Part shown: positions 26,476-34,784 of the stretch, piece by piece
How positions within the stretch are numbered: the first letter of the stretch is position 1
Layout of the letters: each line of letters begins with the position of its first letter
From: Phycisphaerae bacterium RAS1
GTDB taxonomy: Bacteria; Planctomycetota; Phycisphaerae; UBA1845; Fen-1342
Assembly: GCA_007859745.1 (NCBI GenBank)
Contig: SMLU01000001.1
Coordinates: 2,294,001-2,358,000 of the forward strand
DNA: 64,000 nt
Direction of reading: 5' to 3'
Notes under the pieces: generated by a model
What the model saw: the letters and a program-made list of their open reading frames with translations, nothing else
Databases searched by the model: none
What the model was told of the DNA's origin: nothing
Translations under genes and position numbers: made by a program

Positions 26476-26544
26476 CACGGTCAAGCGGTCGCGTTCAGCG
26501 ACTGTCAAACCTCGCACGTCCACCGGCGCGACCGCTTGACCGTG
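26476..26544. repeat. Perfect 18-bp inverted repeat between fliG and fliH
   Basis: CACGGTCAAGCGGTCGCG (26476-26493) and its exact reverse complement (26527-26544) are separated by 33 nt. No second copy was found in the window. Confidence 0.85.
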
Positions 26545-26551
26545 CCACCCG

Positions 26552-26600
26552 CCGTCGGACTCAGAGGTCCGACGCTACATTCGCTATTCGCTATTCCTGG
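26552..26600. repeat. Family E repeat plus ATTCGCT tandem, copy 1
   Basis: GTCGGACTCAGAGGTCCGAC is itself a short palindrome. It is followed by GCTAC and tandem ATTCGCT units (CATTCGCTATTCGCTATTCC). The same pairing of a GTCGG-type palindrome with ATTCGCT units recurs at 44388-44440. It ends at the fliG stop. Confidence 0.75.
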
Positions 26601-27647
26601 CTACACCAGCAGGTCCTTTTCTCCTCCCTTACCCTGGATGACGACTTCGCCGGCGTCTTCCAGCCGCCGCACGATATCGACCACCCGCTGCTGCGCGGCC
26701 TCGACGTCCGTGACGCGGATCGGTCCCATGAACTCCATCTCTTCGCGGATGAGCTGCGCGGCGCGCTCCGACATGTTCTTGAAGATCTTCTCTTTCAGCT
26801 CGTCGCTCGCGGTTCGCAACGCCACCGCGAGCTCGTTGTTGTCCACTTCCTTCAGCACCGCCTGGATGCCCTTGTCGTTCACCAGCCGGATGTCGTCGAA
26901 CACGAACATCAGCCGCCGAATTTCCTCGACCAGTTGCGGGTCGTCCGTCTCCAGCCCTTCCATGATGTGTTTTTCCGCCGCCCGGCCCGCCAGGTTCAGC
27001 ACCTCGGCCACGGCGGTGACGCCGCCGACGCGCTCGAAGCGCGCGTGCATCAGTCCCGCCAGGCGTTTCTCCAGTCCGCGCTCGACTTCCTTGATCACTT
27101 CGGGGCTGGTCTGATCCATCTTGGCGATGCGCGTCACGACCTCGACCTGCCGGTCCGCCGGCAGCGCGACGAGGATCTCCGCCGCCATGCTGGGCGGCAG
27201 GTGCGACAGCACCAGCGCCACGGTCTGCGGATGCTCCTCCTGAAGGAACGTCACCAGGTTCTCTTTGCCGGTTTTCTGCAGAAAGCTGAACGGCTGCTCG
27301 TGAACCTGGTGCTCGATCGTCGCGATGATGCGCTTGGCCTCGTCGGTCGGCAGCGTCTTCTGCAACAGCGAGCGGGCCAGGTCCATGCCGCCGCTCTCGG
27401 CGTACTGCCGTGCCAGCACCAGGTTATAGAACTCCATGATCACCCCCTGGCGCAGCTCGGGCGAAACGTCGGTCATGCCGGCAATTTCGCGCGACAGCTC
27501 CTCCACGCGCTCGCGCGACAACCCCTTCATCAGCGCCGCCGCGGTGTCCTGACTCAGCGCGAGCAGCAGGATGGCGGCCTTTTTCGCGCCGGAAAGCGCG
27601 TCCAGCGTTTCGGAACTCGTCCTTTCGCTCAGTCGCATGTCGGCCAT
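26601..27647 (-). CDS. fliG: Flagellar motor switch protein FliG
   Basis: A 348-residue protein with the three FliG domains. The N-terminal FliF-binding part (SGAKKAAILLLALSQDTAAA), the middle domain with EEHPQTVALVLSHLPPSMAA, and the C-terminal torque domain (MFVFDDIRLVNDKGIQAVLK, then ERAAQLIREEMEFMGPIRVTD) are all visible. The charged torque-helix residues that contact the stator are retained. It forms the upper C-ring. It starts 41 nt after fliF. Confidence 0.95.
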   Translation of the reverse strand: MADMRLSERTSSETLDALSGAKKAAILLLALSQDTAAALMKGLSRERVEELSREIAGMTDVSPELRQGVIMEFYNLVLARQYAESGGMDLARSLLQKTLPTDEAKRIIATIEHQVHEQPFSFLQKTGKENLVTFLQEEHPQTVALVLSHLPPSMAAEILVALPADRQVEVVTRIAKMDQTSPEVIKEVERGLEKRLAGLMHARFERVGGVTAVAEVLNLAGRAAEKHIMEGLETDDPQLVEEIRRLMFVFDDIRLVNDKGIQAVLKEVDNNELAVALRTASDELKEKIFKNMSERAAQLIREEMEFMGPIRVTDVEAAQQRVVDIVRRLEDAGEVVIQGKGGEKDLLV

Positions 27648-27688
27648 CCGCTCTCAGCTTTCAGCAATCGACGTTCAGCGCTTCGCCA

Positions 27689-29449
27689 TCACCGGCGGCT
27701 CGATTCCGTCCGGCGTATCCACTGCTCCATCAGCGTCGCCACGCTGGAGGCGTCGCCGGCGGCCACATCCGAGACCTGCTCCAGCATCTTGCGCGTCTGG
27801 ACGGTGTGCTCGTTGACCTCCTGCGCGACAAGCACACCCTCGGCCGCGGCCGCCTGCCCGGCGACCGGGATGGCCATGGCCGGGGCCGCGTCACCTGCGC
27901 CGCCACGGGCCCGCCCGCTGCCCGCGCCGCGGCCGCCGGTGACCGGCGTTCGCCGGCCCGCGGCCGATGCCGCGTCGTCCGCCGCCTGCTTGGCCGCCTC
28001 GATCGCTTCCTGCGGCAGGCCCAGCTCGATGCCGAACGAGTCGCCCGTCGCGCTGGAGCGAGCCATGCGCAGCATCAGCCCCAGCGAGAGCAGCGCGAGC
28101 AGGCCCAGACCGGCCTGCGGCCCGTAGCGACGGGTCACGTCCAGCGCTGTGTCGAGCGAACTGCCCGCCTGCGGAGGGCCGGCCGATTCCGGTGCGTCGT
28201 AGTACCAGCTCACCGCGACCTGATCCTCGTCCTTCGAGTCCTCGGCCGGTTTCAACAGCTTGGCGACCAGCGCCACCACCCGCGATTTCTCCTGATCGAA
28301 GATGTCCTGAATCTTCGCCGGCGGCGCCGGATCGGTCCCGGGGTTCAATCGGCGGTAGATGCTCTCCAGATATGAGTACGACAGGTTGATCGCCGCAAAG
28401 CTGGACTGAATCTCCCCGCCCGGCGTCGTTTCCGTCGTGTGCGTGAATCCCGTCTGGCTCTGCACGCGATTGGTCGAGCGAATCTGGGTCTCATCCGCGC
28501 CGCCGCCGCTGACCGAAACAGCGGTGTTCGGCTCCACCCCCGGCTGGCCGCTGCGCCGCAGGCGGGCCGAGTTCTCCTCGGTAGTCTCGTTGGAGACTTC
28601 GACCGGGTCGGTCAGCGTTCGCGATTCCTTCGCGCGGCTGGCCAGGTCGAGCTCGACGCGGACGTTTACGCGCACACGCGGGTCGGCTGCCAGCAATCCG
28701 CGGATTTTCTCCTCGATCAGCTTTTCCTGTTTGACGCGCTCGCGGTGCAGCCCGCCGCCGCCCGATTCACCCTGCTCCCAGTCGAGCGCCACCACGCCGC
28801 TGCCGTCCACCACCTGCACATTTCGCAGCGGCAGCCCGCGCACGGCCCCGGAGACCGTGCGGGCGGCGGCCAGCGCCAGGTCGCGCGAGACCTGCTCTCC
28901 GCTCTTCATGATCAGTGTGACGCTGGCCGACGACAGCGGCGCATCCTTGGTAAACCCGCGCCGCTGCATCCCCATGTCGACGAACACCCGCGCCGCCTTG
29001 ACGCCGCTGAACTGCCTGAGCACCTGCTCAATCTCGCTCTGCAGCGCCACCGTCCAGCGCCGGTCGTGCTCCGCCTGTGAAATCCAGGGGTTGGATTCCT
29101 TCACCAGCGCGTCAAAGCCGGCGCTGGTGTCCGAGGGTAGATTGTCCTGAAGCTGAAGTTGCGCGAGTAGCGCCGGGCGATTCGCCGTGCCGCGCACCAG
29201 CACCTGCTGCCCCGAGATGCGGGCCGGCTCGTTCATCAGGTCCAGCCCCGCCTTCACCCGCGCCAGCTCCTGCGCCGACAGCGGCTGGTCCAGCAGCGCG
29301 ACCATCTCCGGGGCGGCGGCCCATTGCGCCAGCCAGCCGAGCGAACCGGCCACCAGCAGCGCCCCCAGCAGCAGCGCCACTTTCTGCGACGCGCTCATGC
29401 CGCGAAGCTGCGCCCCGATGCGCGTCAACAGACCCTGCAGGAAATCCAT
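27689..29449 (-). CDS. fliF: Flagellar MS-ring protein FliF
   Basis: A 586-residue protein with two membrane helices (about 22-42, KVALLLGALLVAGSLGWLAQ, and about 458-475) and the periplasmic ring-building motifs in between, including ARVFVDMGMQRRGF and the YscJ/FliF region. The C-terminal FliG-binding segment is recognisable as MLEQVSDVAAGDASSVATLM. It forms the MS ring. The ATG at 29449 is preceded by AGGAG at 8 nt; the longer frame adds 21 basic residues encoded by intergenic sequence. It is the first flagellar gene of the cluster here; fliE, flgB and flgC are not adjacent. Confidence 0.94.
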   Translation of the reverse strand: MDFLQGLLTRIGAQLRGMSASQKVALLLGALLVAGSLGWLAQWAAAPEMVALLDQPLSAQELARVKAGLDLMNEPARISGQQVLVRGTANRPALLAQLQLQDNLPSDTSAGFDALVKESNPWISQAEHDRRWTVALQSEIEQVLRQFSGVKAARVFVDMGMQRRGFTKDAPLSSASVTLIMKSGEQVSRDLALAAARTVSGAVRGLPLRNVQVVDGSGVVALDWEQGESGGGGLHRERVKQEKLIEEKIRGLLAADPRVRVNVRVELDLASRAKESRTLTDPVEVSNETTEENSARLRRSGQPGVEPNTAVSVSGGGADETQIRSTNRVQSQTGFTHTTETTPGGEIQSSFAAINLSYSYLESIYRRLNPGTDPAPPAKIQDIFDQEKSRVVALVAKLLKPAEDSKDEDQVAVSWYYDAPESAGPPQAGSSLDTALDVTRRYGPQAGLGLLALLSLGLMLRMARSSATGDSFGIELGLPQEAIEAAKQAADDAASAAGRRTPVTGGRGAGSGRARGGAGDAAPAMAIPVAGQAAAAEGVLVAQEVNEHTVQTRKMLEQVSDVAAGDASSVATLMEQWIRRTESSRR

Positions 29450-29655
29450 CCTGGATGCTCCTGACCGTCCCGCCGCCGCCCTCGGTTCCACCGAGTTACG
29501 CCGTGGCGGCATTCAACCCCATCGGCCCGCCCGCCGCGCGACCTGACGCCCGAGCGCGGCACCCGCGCGTCCGCGCAACTTCAACGCGCAGGTTGCACCG
29601 GCCCCCAAACGCGATCCGAACCGCGACCGGGGGGTGCGGGCTTACCGACTCGAAA

Positions 29656-29781
29656 CTGTGAGCGAGCGGCATTTCCGAGCCGCGACCGTGAGCTAGCGGA
29701 CCCTGCAAGAACCGCTTGCTCACGCGCGCGGCTCGGACACGCGCGGCTTGGACGCGCGCGGCTCGGACGCGCGCGGCCCGG
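29656..29781. repeat. Family B fold-back repeat, copy 2
   Basis: The left arm, from 29674, reads CCGAGCCGCGACCGTGAGC; the right arm is 29712-29736 (CCGCTTGCTCACGCGCGCGG), followed by three further GCGCGGCTCGGAC-type tandem units to 29781. The class order is opposite to copies 3-5. It lies upstream of fliF. Confidence 0.85.
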
Positions 29782-29786
29782 TTGGT

Positions 29787-30146
29787 TCACTCACTGGTCT
29801 TCGCTTCCCCGTTCAACTCATCCAGCAGCGCCGCCGCCCGTCGCAGGTGGGGGATCACGATCGACCCGCCGACGATCAACCCGACGTTCAGGATTTCCCA
29901 GAGCTGATCGTCGGTGGCGCCCAGTTCCTTGCAGCGGATCACGTGATAGGCGATGCAGTCGTCGCAGCGCAGCACCAGCGAGGCCGACAACCCGGCGAAC
30001 TCCTTGGTCAGGGCGTCCAGTTTCCCGGCTTCATAGGCCTTGGTGTCAAGCGTAAAGAAGCGATTGATGGGCAGATTCTGCTGGGCCAGGATGCGGGCGT
30101 TCATCTTCTCGCGGAACGCGCGAAACTCGGACAGGCGCGTGCTCAT
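29787..30146 (-). CDS. AhpD-like (carboxymuconolactone decarboxylase family) protein
   Basis: A 119-residue all-helical protein of the CMD/AhpD family. The redox-active motif is C61-DD-C64 with H68 in LRCDDCIAYHV, followed by the family's GATDDQLWEILNVGLIVGGS. Proteins of this size usually act as small peroxidase or disulfide-exchange partners and form trimers or hexamers. It stands alone, upstream of the flagellar cluster on the same strand, with a family B repeat in between; no functional connection is evident. Confidence 0.88.
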   Translation of the reverse strand: MSTRLSEFRAFREKMNARILAQQNLPINRFFTLDTKAYEAGKLDALTKEFAGLSASLVLRCDDCIAYHVIRCKELGATDDQLWEILNVGLIVGGSIVIPHLRRAAALLDELNGEAKTSE

Positions 30147-30233
30147 GCAGTCTCCAGCGTTGAGGGACCATTCCGCGCCAATTCTATCGGGACTCCGGCC
30201 GATCCGCGGCTCGCACGCCGGACTGGGCTGACG

Positions 30234-30263
30234 TCACCCCGCCGCTTGGCGCGGCGGGTTCGG
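30234..30263. repeat. Family A repeat, single arm (copy 3)
   Basis: The arm TCACCCCGCCGCTTGGCGCG continues to GGTTCGG. No matching opposite arm lies nearby. The core is identical to copy 1. Confidence 0.85.
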
Positions 30264-30418
30264 AAAAACCACGACGGCAAGCCGCATCCAGACGCACCCC
30301 CGGCGCCGTTGATTGCCCGGCGCATGGCGCCGGCCGTTTTCCTGTCAGAACCCGCGCCCCGGCCGCTACGGCTTGGTGTAACGAAATGGAACCCAAACAG
30401 CACACAAAGGAGAATGCG

Positions 30419-30730
30419 ATGAAGGTTCTGAACGCGATCAAGCGGAACGTGACGAAGGTGGCCCTGGGCGCGACGGTCTGCCAGCTCGGACTGATGGGCG
30501 GCAACGGCAACAGCGGCGGCATGGGCTGCAACCAGGCGGCCCAGTTGTTCGCCACCGGCATGGAACTCGGCTACCAGGCCCAGACCGGCGACTCGCTCTT
30601 TTCGCCGAACACCCAGGGCGACATCTTCGGCGAGAGCTCGTCCGACTCGATCGGTTCGGAATCCGACGACATCAGCGGCTTCGAGGACGCCGGAAGCTGG
30701 GGCTTCGATGACGAAAGCCTGTGGGGCTAG
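30419..30730 (+). CDS. Small secreted acidic hypothetical protein
   Basis: A 103-residue protein. A basic start (MKVLNAIKRNVTK) and a hydrophobic stretch (VALGATVCQLGLMGG) resemble a signal peptide. A Gly/Asn-rich segment follows, and the last 40 residues are Ser/Asp/Glu/Gly-rich and end in FDDESLWG. It matches no family I know. The start at 30419 is supported by AAAGGAG 6 nt upstream, which excludes the ATG 11 codons earlier. A good intrinsic terminator follows, so it is probably a single-gene unit with real expression. Confidence 0.65.
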   Translation: MKVLNAIKRNVTKVALGATVCQLGLMGGNGNSGGMGCNQAAQLFATGMELGYQAQTGDSLFSPNTQGDIFGESSSDSIGSESDDISGFEDAGSWGFDDESLWG

Positions 30731-30783
30731 GCCTGCAGTAACGCAGTCAGAAGCGGTCGGCGAAACCCGGCTGCCGACCTCCG

Positions 30784-30815
30784 ACGCCGGGCAGCACGCC
30801 CGGCGTTGTTCGTTT
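30784..30815 (+). terminator. Intrinsic terminator after the small acidic protein
   Basis: A perfect 9-bp GC stem (ACGCCGGGC, 30784-30792, with 30798-30806), a 5-nt loop and a T-rich tail (TGTTCGTTT) lie about 55 nt after the stop codon of the upstream gene. Confidence 0.65.
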
Positions 30816-30816
30816 C

Positions 30817-30868
30817 GGGGAGCATCGGTTACCAGCCGGTGCGCACCGGCGAGATGCCGACGCTCCCC
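30817..30868. repeat. Family C fold-back repeat, copy 2
   Basis: It starts GGGGAGCATCGG and ends CGCTCCCC, with the inner palindrome GCCGGTGCGCACCGGC. It is the reverse-complement version of copy 1 at 18843 with a few substitutions. Confidence 0.85.
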
Positions 30869-31002
30869 GGAGAATTATTTGATTCCCGCACGACCATGAA
30901 AGCGTATGTGTGGCTGGTCGGAGTCGGGCCAACCCGTATTCGTCGAAAACGCCGTTTTCGGATGCGCGGGCGCCCGCTGCTCCAACATCACGCGAGGCCA
31001 AC

Positions 31003-31680
31003 ATGTACGCGAGACGCTTGTCGATCGGGCTGGGAGCGCTCCTGCTGACGTCGCCGGCGCTGGGCAGCCTGGTGCTGCCGCACAGCCAGAGCGTTTCCAG
31101 CAGCAGCGACCTGTTCTCACTCACCAACACCGGCACGGGCGGGGCGGCGTTCTTCAAGGCCGCCGGTACCACGCAGGAGGCCGTCTTCGGCTGGGCCAAT
31201 TCGACGACCGGCGCCAACACCGGCGTTTTCGGTCAAACCAGCAGCACCAGCGGGCGCGGCGTTTTGGGCAAAGCCACGGCCACGACCGGCACCTGCTACG
31301 GCGTGCGCGGCGAGAGCGTCAGCACCAGCGGGCGCGGCGTGTTCGGGCAGGTGACCACGACCACCGGCGCGTGCTACGGCGTGCGCGGCGACGCGGCCAG
31401 CAGCGGCGGCTTTGGCGTATATGGCCGGAATACGGCCGGCAGCGGCGCGACCGGCGGCGTTCGCGGCGAAACGACCAGGCGGACGACGCGGATGCACGCC
31501 GCCGGACGACGGCGGGCGCGGCGGCGGAATACGATCCACGCGGCGTGGCTGACTAGCGTCGTTGGTCACGCTGTCCGCATCTTATTTGGGTGGGACGGGC
31601 GTCTCGCCCGTCGCATGGGACGGGCGAGACGCCCGTCCCACCCAAATGTTCACAAGCTCAGACGCCCGTCCCACCCATGA
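31003..31680 (+). CDS. Secreted protein with GVxG-type tandem repeats, probably frame-disrupted
   Basis: A 225-residue frame. Residues 1-21 form a signal peptide (MYARRLSIGLGALLLTSPAL). From about residue 60 there are repeats such as GVFGQTSSTSGRGVLG and TATTGTCYGVRGESVSTSG, a pattern seen in secreted Gly/Thr/Ser-rich beta-structured proteins. After GGVRGET (near 31470) the protein becomes Arg-rich and the final 40 residues are encoded by the family D repeat, so this frame is unlikely to be the original one. Another frame reads acidic and Ala-rich to a TAG at 31556. GAGG lies 5 nt before the ATG. Probably a truncated or frameshifted gene; its function is unknown. Confidence 0.5.
   Translation: MYARRLSIGLGALLLTSPALGSLVLPHSQSVSSSSDLFSLTNTGTGGAAFFKAAGTTQEAVFGWANSTTGANTGVFGQTSSTSGRGVLGKATATTGTCYGVRGESVSTSGRGVFGQVTTTTGACYGVRGDAASSGGFGVYGRNTAGSGATGGVRGETTRRTTRMHAAGRRRARRRNTIHAAWLTSVVGHAVRILFGWDGRLARRMGRARRPSHPNVHKLRRPSHP
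31584..31676. repeat. Family D fold-back repeat, copy 1 (perfect 29-bp arms)
   Basis: ATTTGGGTGGGACGGGCGTC begins the left arm (31584-31612), which is the exact reverse complement of 31619-31647, with a 6-nt loop. A third partial arm (CAGACGCCCGTCCCACCC) lies at 31659-31676. It sits between convergent genes and may terminate both. Confidence 0.92.
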
Positions 31681-31685
31681 CGCAA

Positions 31686-33305
31686 CTACTCGATCAGGCT
31701 CTTGCCGGTCATTTCCGATGGGGTCGGCAGGTCGAGCATCGCCAGCGCCGTCGGCATCACGTCCGCGAGCCGCCCGCCGCTGCGGAGTTTCTTGCCGCGG
31801 AATGCCTCGCCAAACACGTACAGCGGCACGGTGTAAGTCGTGTGCGACGTGTGCGGGCCGCCCGTCGCCGGGTCGATCATCTGTTCGAGATTGCCGTGGT
31901 CGGCGGTGACGATCGCGCATCCGCCGGCTTTCTGCACCGCGTCAAGCAGCTTTCCGACGCACTCATCGACGACCTTGCACGCTTTGACCGCCGCCTCGAG
32001 CGAACCGGTGTGGCCAACCATGTCGGGATTGGCGAAGTTGACGATCAGCAGGTCGTCGACGCCCGTCGCGAGCCGCTTGAGCATCACGTCCGTCACTTCA
32101 TAGGCCGACATCTCTGGCTGCAAATCGTAGGTCGCGACCTTGGGCGAATGCACCAGCCCGCGCTCCTCGCCGGGGAACGGCTCCTCGCGATAGTCGTTGA
32201 AGAAGAAGGTGACGTGGGCGTACTTCTCCGTCTCGGCGCAGCGGAATTGCCGCAACCCCAGCTCGCTGAGGAACGCCCCGGAGATGTTCGCCATCTTCGG
32301 CGGCTTGGGAAACGCGACCCGCACCGGCAGCCCGGCTTCGTACGCGGTCATCGTGACGAACACGACGTCGAGCTTTCGTCCGCGCTCAAAGCCCATCGGC
32401 TTGATCTCGCCGGTTTTGTCCTTGCCTTGGTAGGGAAACTCCGGCCGCGTGAACGCCGTCACAAGCTGCCGCGGGCGGTCGCCGCGGAAGTTGTAGAAAA
32501 TTACCGCGTCGCCATCCGCGATCGTGGCCAGCGGCGTGCGTCCGTCCTCGCTGATGACCGTCGGCGGCACGAACTCGTCGCCCTTCATGTTCGGCTCGGT
32601 CGGCCGGGCGTAGTAGCGCTCCAGCGCGGCAAGGGCGCTCGGGGCGGCGTCGCCGGCGCCCTCGGTGAGCATGCGATAGGCCCGCTGCGTCCGCGGCCAG
32701 CGGTTGTCGCGGTCCATCGCCCAGTAGCGCCCGCAAACGCTGGCGATCTGCCCGACGCCGATCTGCCGCAGCTCCGTCTCGATCCGCTTGATGAACCCCG
32801 CGCCGCTCGTGGGCGGCGAGTCGCGGCCGTCGGTGAAGCAGTGGACGAAGACCTGCCTGAGCCCGCGCTGCGCGGCGAGCTTCACGCACGCGAACAGGTG
32901 CTCCAGGCGCGAGTGCACCCCCTCGTCGCTGGCGAGGCCCATGATGTGCAGCTTGCTGCGGCGACCGAGGCAGTGCTGCACGGCGGCGACCAGCTCGGTG
33001 TTGGCGAAGAAGCGCTCGTCCCAGATGGCGCGCGAGATGCGGACCGATTCCTGATCGACGATCCGCCCGGCGCCGATGTTCTGATGCCCGACTTCGCTGT
33101 TGCCCATCGTTCCCTCGGGCAGGCCGACGTCGAGGCCGCTGGTGGCGATCAGCGTGAACGGCCAATTCGCCCGCAGCATCGCATCGACGGGGGGGTTGGC
33201 GACCTTCACCGCGTTGGCGTGGTCCCACTCCGGATGAGGATTTTCGCCCCAGCCGTCGCGGATGATGACGACGCAGGGGCGGTTCTTCACGGTCACATCA
33301 GCCAT
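31686..33305 (-). CDS. gpmI: 2,3-bisphosphoglycerate-independent phosphoglycerate mutase
   Basis: A 539-residue enzyme of the alkaline-phosphatase superfamily that interconverts 3- and 2-phosphoglycerate in glycolysis and gluconeogenesis. The nucleophile is S70 in MGNSEVGHQNIGAGR. The substrate-binding domain contains DEGVHSRLEHL and HCFTDGRD. The metal-binding residues of the C-terminal part lie in NFANPDMVGHTG and VTADHGNLEQM. It is slightly longer than the usual 510-515 residues. It is encoded alone, convergent with the GVxG gene and divergent from scpB. Confidence 0.96.
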   Translation of the reverse strand: MADVTVKNRPCVVIIRDGWGENPHPEWDHANAVKVANPPVDAMLRANWPFTLIATSGLDVGLPEGTMGNSEVGHQNIGAGRIVDQESVRISRAIWDERFFANTELVAAVQHCLGRRSKLHIMGLASDEGVHSRLEHLFACVKLAAQRGLRQVFVHCFTDGRDSPPTSGAGFIKRIETELRQIGVGQIASVCGRYWAMDRDNRWPRTQRAYRMLTEGAGDAAPSALAALERYYARPTEPNMKGDEFVPPTVISEDGRTPLATIADGDAVIFYNFRGDRPRQLVTAFTRPEFPYQGKDKTGEIKPMGFERGRKLDVVFVTMTAYEAGLPVRVAFPKPPKMANISGAFLSELGLRQFRCAETEKYAHVTFFFNDYREEPFPGEERGLVHSPKVATYDLQPEMSAYEVTDVMLKRLATGVDDLLIVNFANPDMVGHTGSLEAAVKACKVVDECVGKLLDAVQKAGGCAIVTADHGNLEQMIDPATGGPHTSHTTYTVPLYVFGEAFRGKKLRSGGRLADVMPTALAMLDLPTPSEMTGKSLIE

Positions 33306-33656
33306 CTATTTCGCCTCCGCCTGGCGCTCCAGGCCACTGCGCAGCCTACCGCCGACTCGCGGGAAAGCAACGCGGGGCGAAGGCGGACAGGGCGACGACG
33401 GGGGCGTCGGCGTAGCACACTCGGGAAAAGTCGTTGGGCGCCGGGTGACACCGGCGTTTTGTCCGCCAGTGCGATCGCCGGCGCGTCGCCGGTGCGGCCC
33501 CCGTCAGAACGCGAAGCGCAAGGGAGCGCTCGAGCGCTCATCCCTGGTGCGATCCCTTCTCGCACCTCGTGCGCGTTTGCGCGGCGCGGCGCTGGACAGC
33601 GCCGCGCCGAGCACGCTATCATTCCCTTCGGTTTCGGCGTAGTGGAGCACAAGGTC
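33306..33656. other. Divergent gpmI-scpB intergenic region
   Basis: No credible gene. It contains GC-rich repeats, including GCCGGCGCGTCGCCGG and, at 33501-33540, TCAGAACGCGAAGCGCAAGG, which is shared with the repeats at 20614-20731 and 43389-43442. Promoters for both genes should lie here but no clear consensus was found. Confidence 0.6.
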
Positions 33657-34463
33657 ATGGATGACGCAGCGGTTCTCACGGATCGAGTCGAGTTACTCCC
33701 TGTCTACGACTTCTCTGAACCGACCGAATCCGATCCCGCGCGTTACGAACCAGCCGCGGCACCCGAGCCGGCGCCCCTGAGGCTCGTGACGCCGGATGAG
33801 CACCCCATCGACAGCGAGCCGGCGGCGCCCGCGGCGGCCGCGGCCGACGCTCCTTCCGCGCGGCAGATCATCGAAGCCATGCTGTTTTCGTCCGACGCGC
33901 CGCTCAGCGCCGCCAGGCTGGCGGATTTCCTGGACGGCACGCCGGTCCGCGTGGTGCATGGGCTGATCGATGAACTCAACGCCACGTACGCCGCCAGCGG
34001 CCTGTCGTTTCGCATTCAGGAAATCGCCGGCGGCTACCGCATGCTCACGCTGCCCGATTTCCAGCCGTGGGTGGCGCGGCTGAACAAGCACCGCAGCCAG
34101 ACCAGGCTGACCGGCGCGGCGCTCGAAGCGCTCTCGATTGTCGCCTACAAGCAGCCGATCATCCGGGCCGAGGTCGAGGCGATCCGCGGCGTGGCGTGCG
34201 GCGAAGTGCTCAACCGCCTGCGCGAGATGGGACTGGTGAAAATCGCCGGCCGAGCCGAGATCGTCGGACGCCCGCTGCTCTACGCGACCACCAGGAAATT
34301 CCTCGACCTGTTCGGCCTGGCGGATCTGAACGATCTTCCCCCCATGGAAGCGCTGACGCTCAAGCGCGCTCCGGCAGTTGCGCCGCCGCTGCCGATGACG
34401 CCGGCGACGGATAATGCCGCCGTCGAGACGCAGCCGGCGGCACGCGCGGCGGCGGTTTCCTAG
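33657..34463 (+). CDS. scpB: Segregation and condensation protein ScpB
   Basis: A 268-residue protein. After a Pro/Ala-rich N-terminal extension of about 65 residues, the ScpB core begins with SARQIIEAMLFSSDAPLSAA and runs through two winged-helix domains. The hallmark LTGAALEALSIVAYKQPI, VEAIRGV and VLNRLREMGLVKIAGRAEIV sequences are intact. ScpB dimerises and binds ScpA and SMC to form the bacterial condensin. No scpA gene lies next to it. Upstream in-frame sequence is non-coding, and the ATG at 33657 has GGAG 9 nt upstream. Confidence 0.94.
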   Translation: MDDAAVLTDRVELLPVYDFSEPTESDPARYEPAAAPEPAPLRLVTPDEHPIDSEPAAPAAAAADAPSARQIIEAMLFSSDAPLSAARLADFLDGTPVRVVHGLIDELNATYAASGLSFRIQEIAGGYRMLTLPDFQPWVARLNKHRSQTRLTGAALEALSIVAYKQPIIRAEVEAIRGVACGEVLNRLREMGLVKIAGRAEIVGRPLLYATTRKFLDLFGLADLNDLPPMEALTLKRAPAVAPPLPMTPATDNAAVETQPAARAAAVS

Positions 34464-34490
34464 AGGTCATCCCAGAGCCGACTTTTCAAT

Positions 34491-34551
34491 CCGAGCCGCG
34501 CGCGTAAGCAAGCGGTTCTTCAGACTCCGCTCCCTCACGGTCGCGGCTCGG
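34491..34551. repeat. Family B fold-back repeat, copy 3
   Basis: The left arm (34491-34515) is of the second class, CCGAGCCGCGCGCGTAAGC; the right arm (34527-34551) is the complement of the first class, ending GGTCGCGGCTCGG. It follows the scpB stop by 28 nt. Confidence 0.9.
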
Positions 34552-34677
34552 AAAGAGCTGCCTCTCGCATAGCTAATAAAATGGTCCCACCGAACTCAGG
34601 TCCCCATCCCCCAACCGCATTTCCCGCAGGTCGCGCGGCTATACTAATAGCAGCTATCCCGTAATCGTCGTTTTGAT

Positions 34678-34738
34678 CCGAGCCGCGCGCGTACGCGAGC
34701 GGGTTTCAGGTCTCCGCTTCCTTACGGTCGCGGCTCGG
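34678..34738. repeat. Family B fold-back repeat, copy 4
   Basis: It has the same left/right class combination as copy 3. The upstream flank at 34651-34677 (ATCCCGTAATCGTCGTTTTG) matches the flank of copy 5, so the element extends beyond the palindrome. Confidence 0.9.
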
Positions 34739-34784
34739 ACAATTATCGGCGAAGGGCCGATCGACCTTCGCGCTGGAGTTGTCG

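Larger units (their letters stand above)
34464..34784. other. Intergenic region with two family B palindromes
   Basis: It holds copies 3 and 4 of family B and a short AT-richer stretch (34555-34660) that could hold the promoter of the next gene. No gene was found. Confidence 0.7.

Noticed and set aside
31590-33656. N-terminal extension of scpB
   Set aside because: It is antisense to gpmI; the ScpB family starts after 33657.
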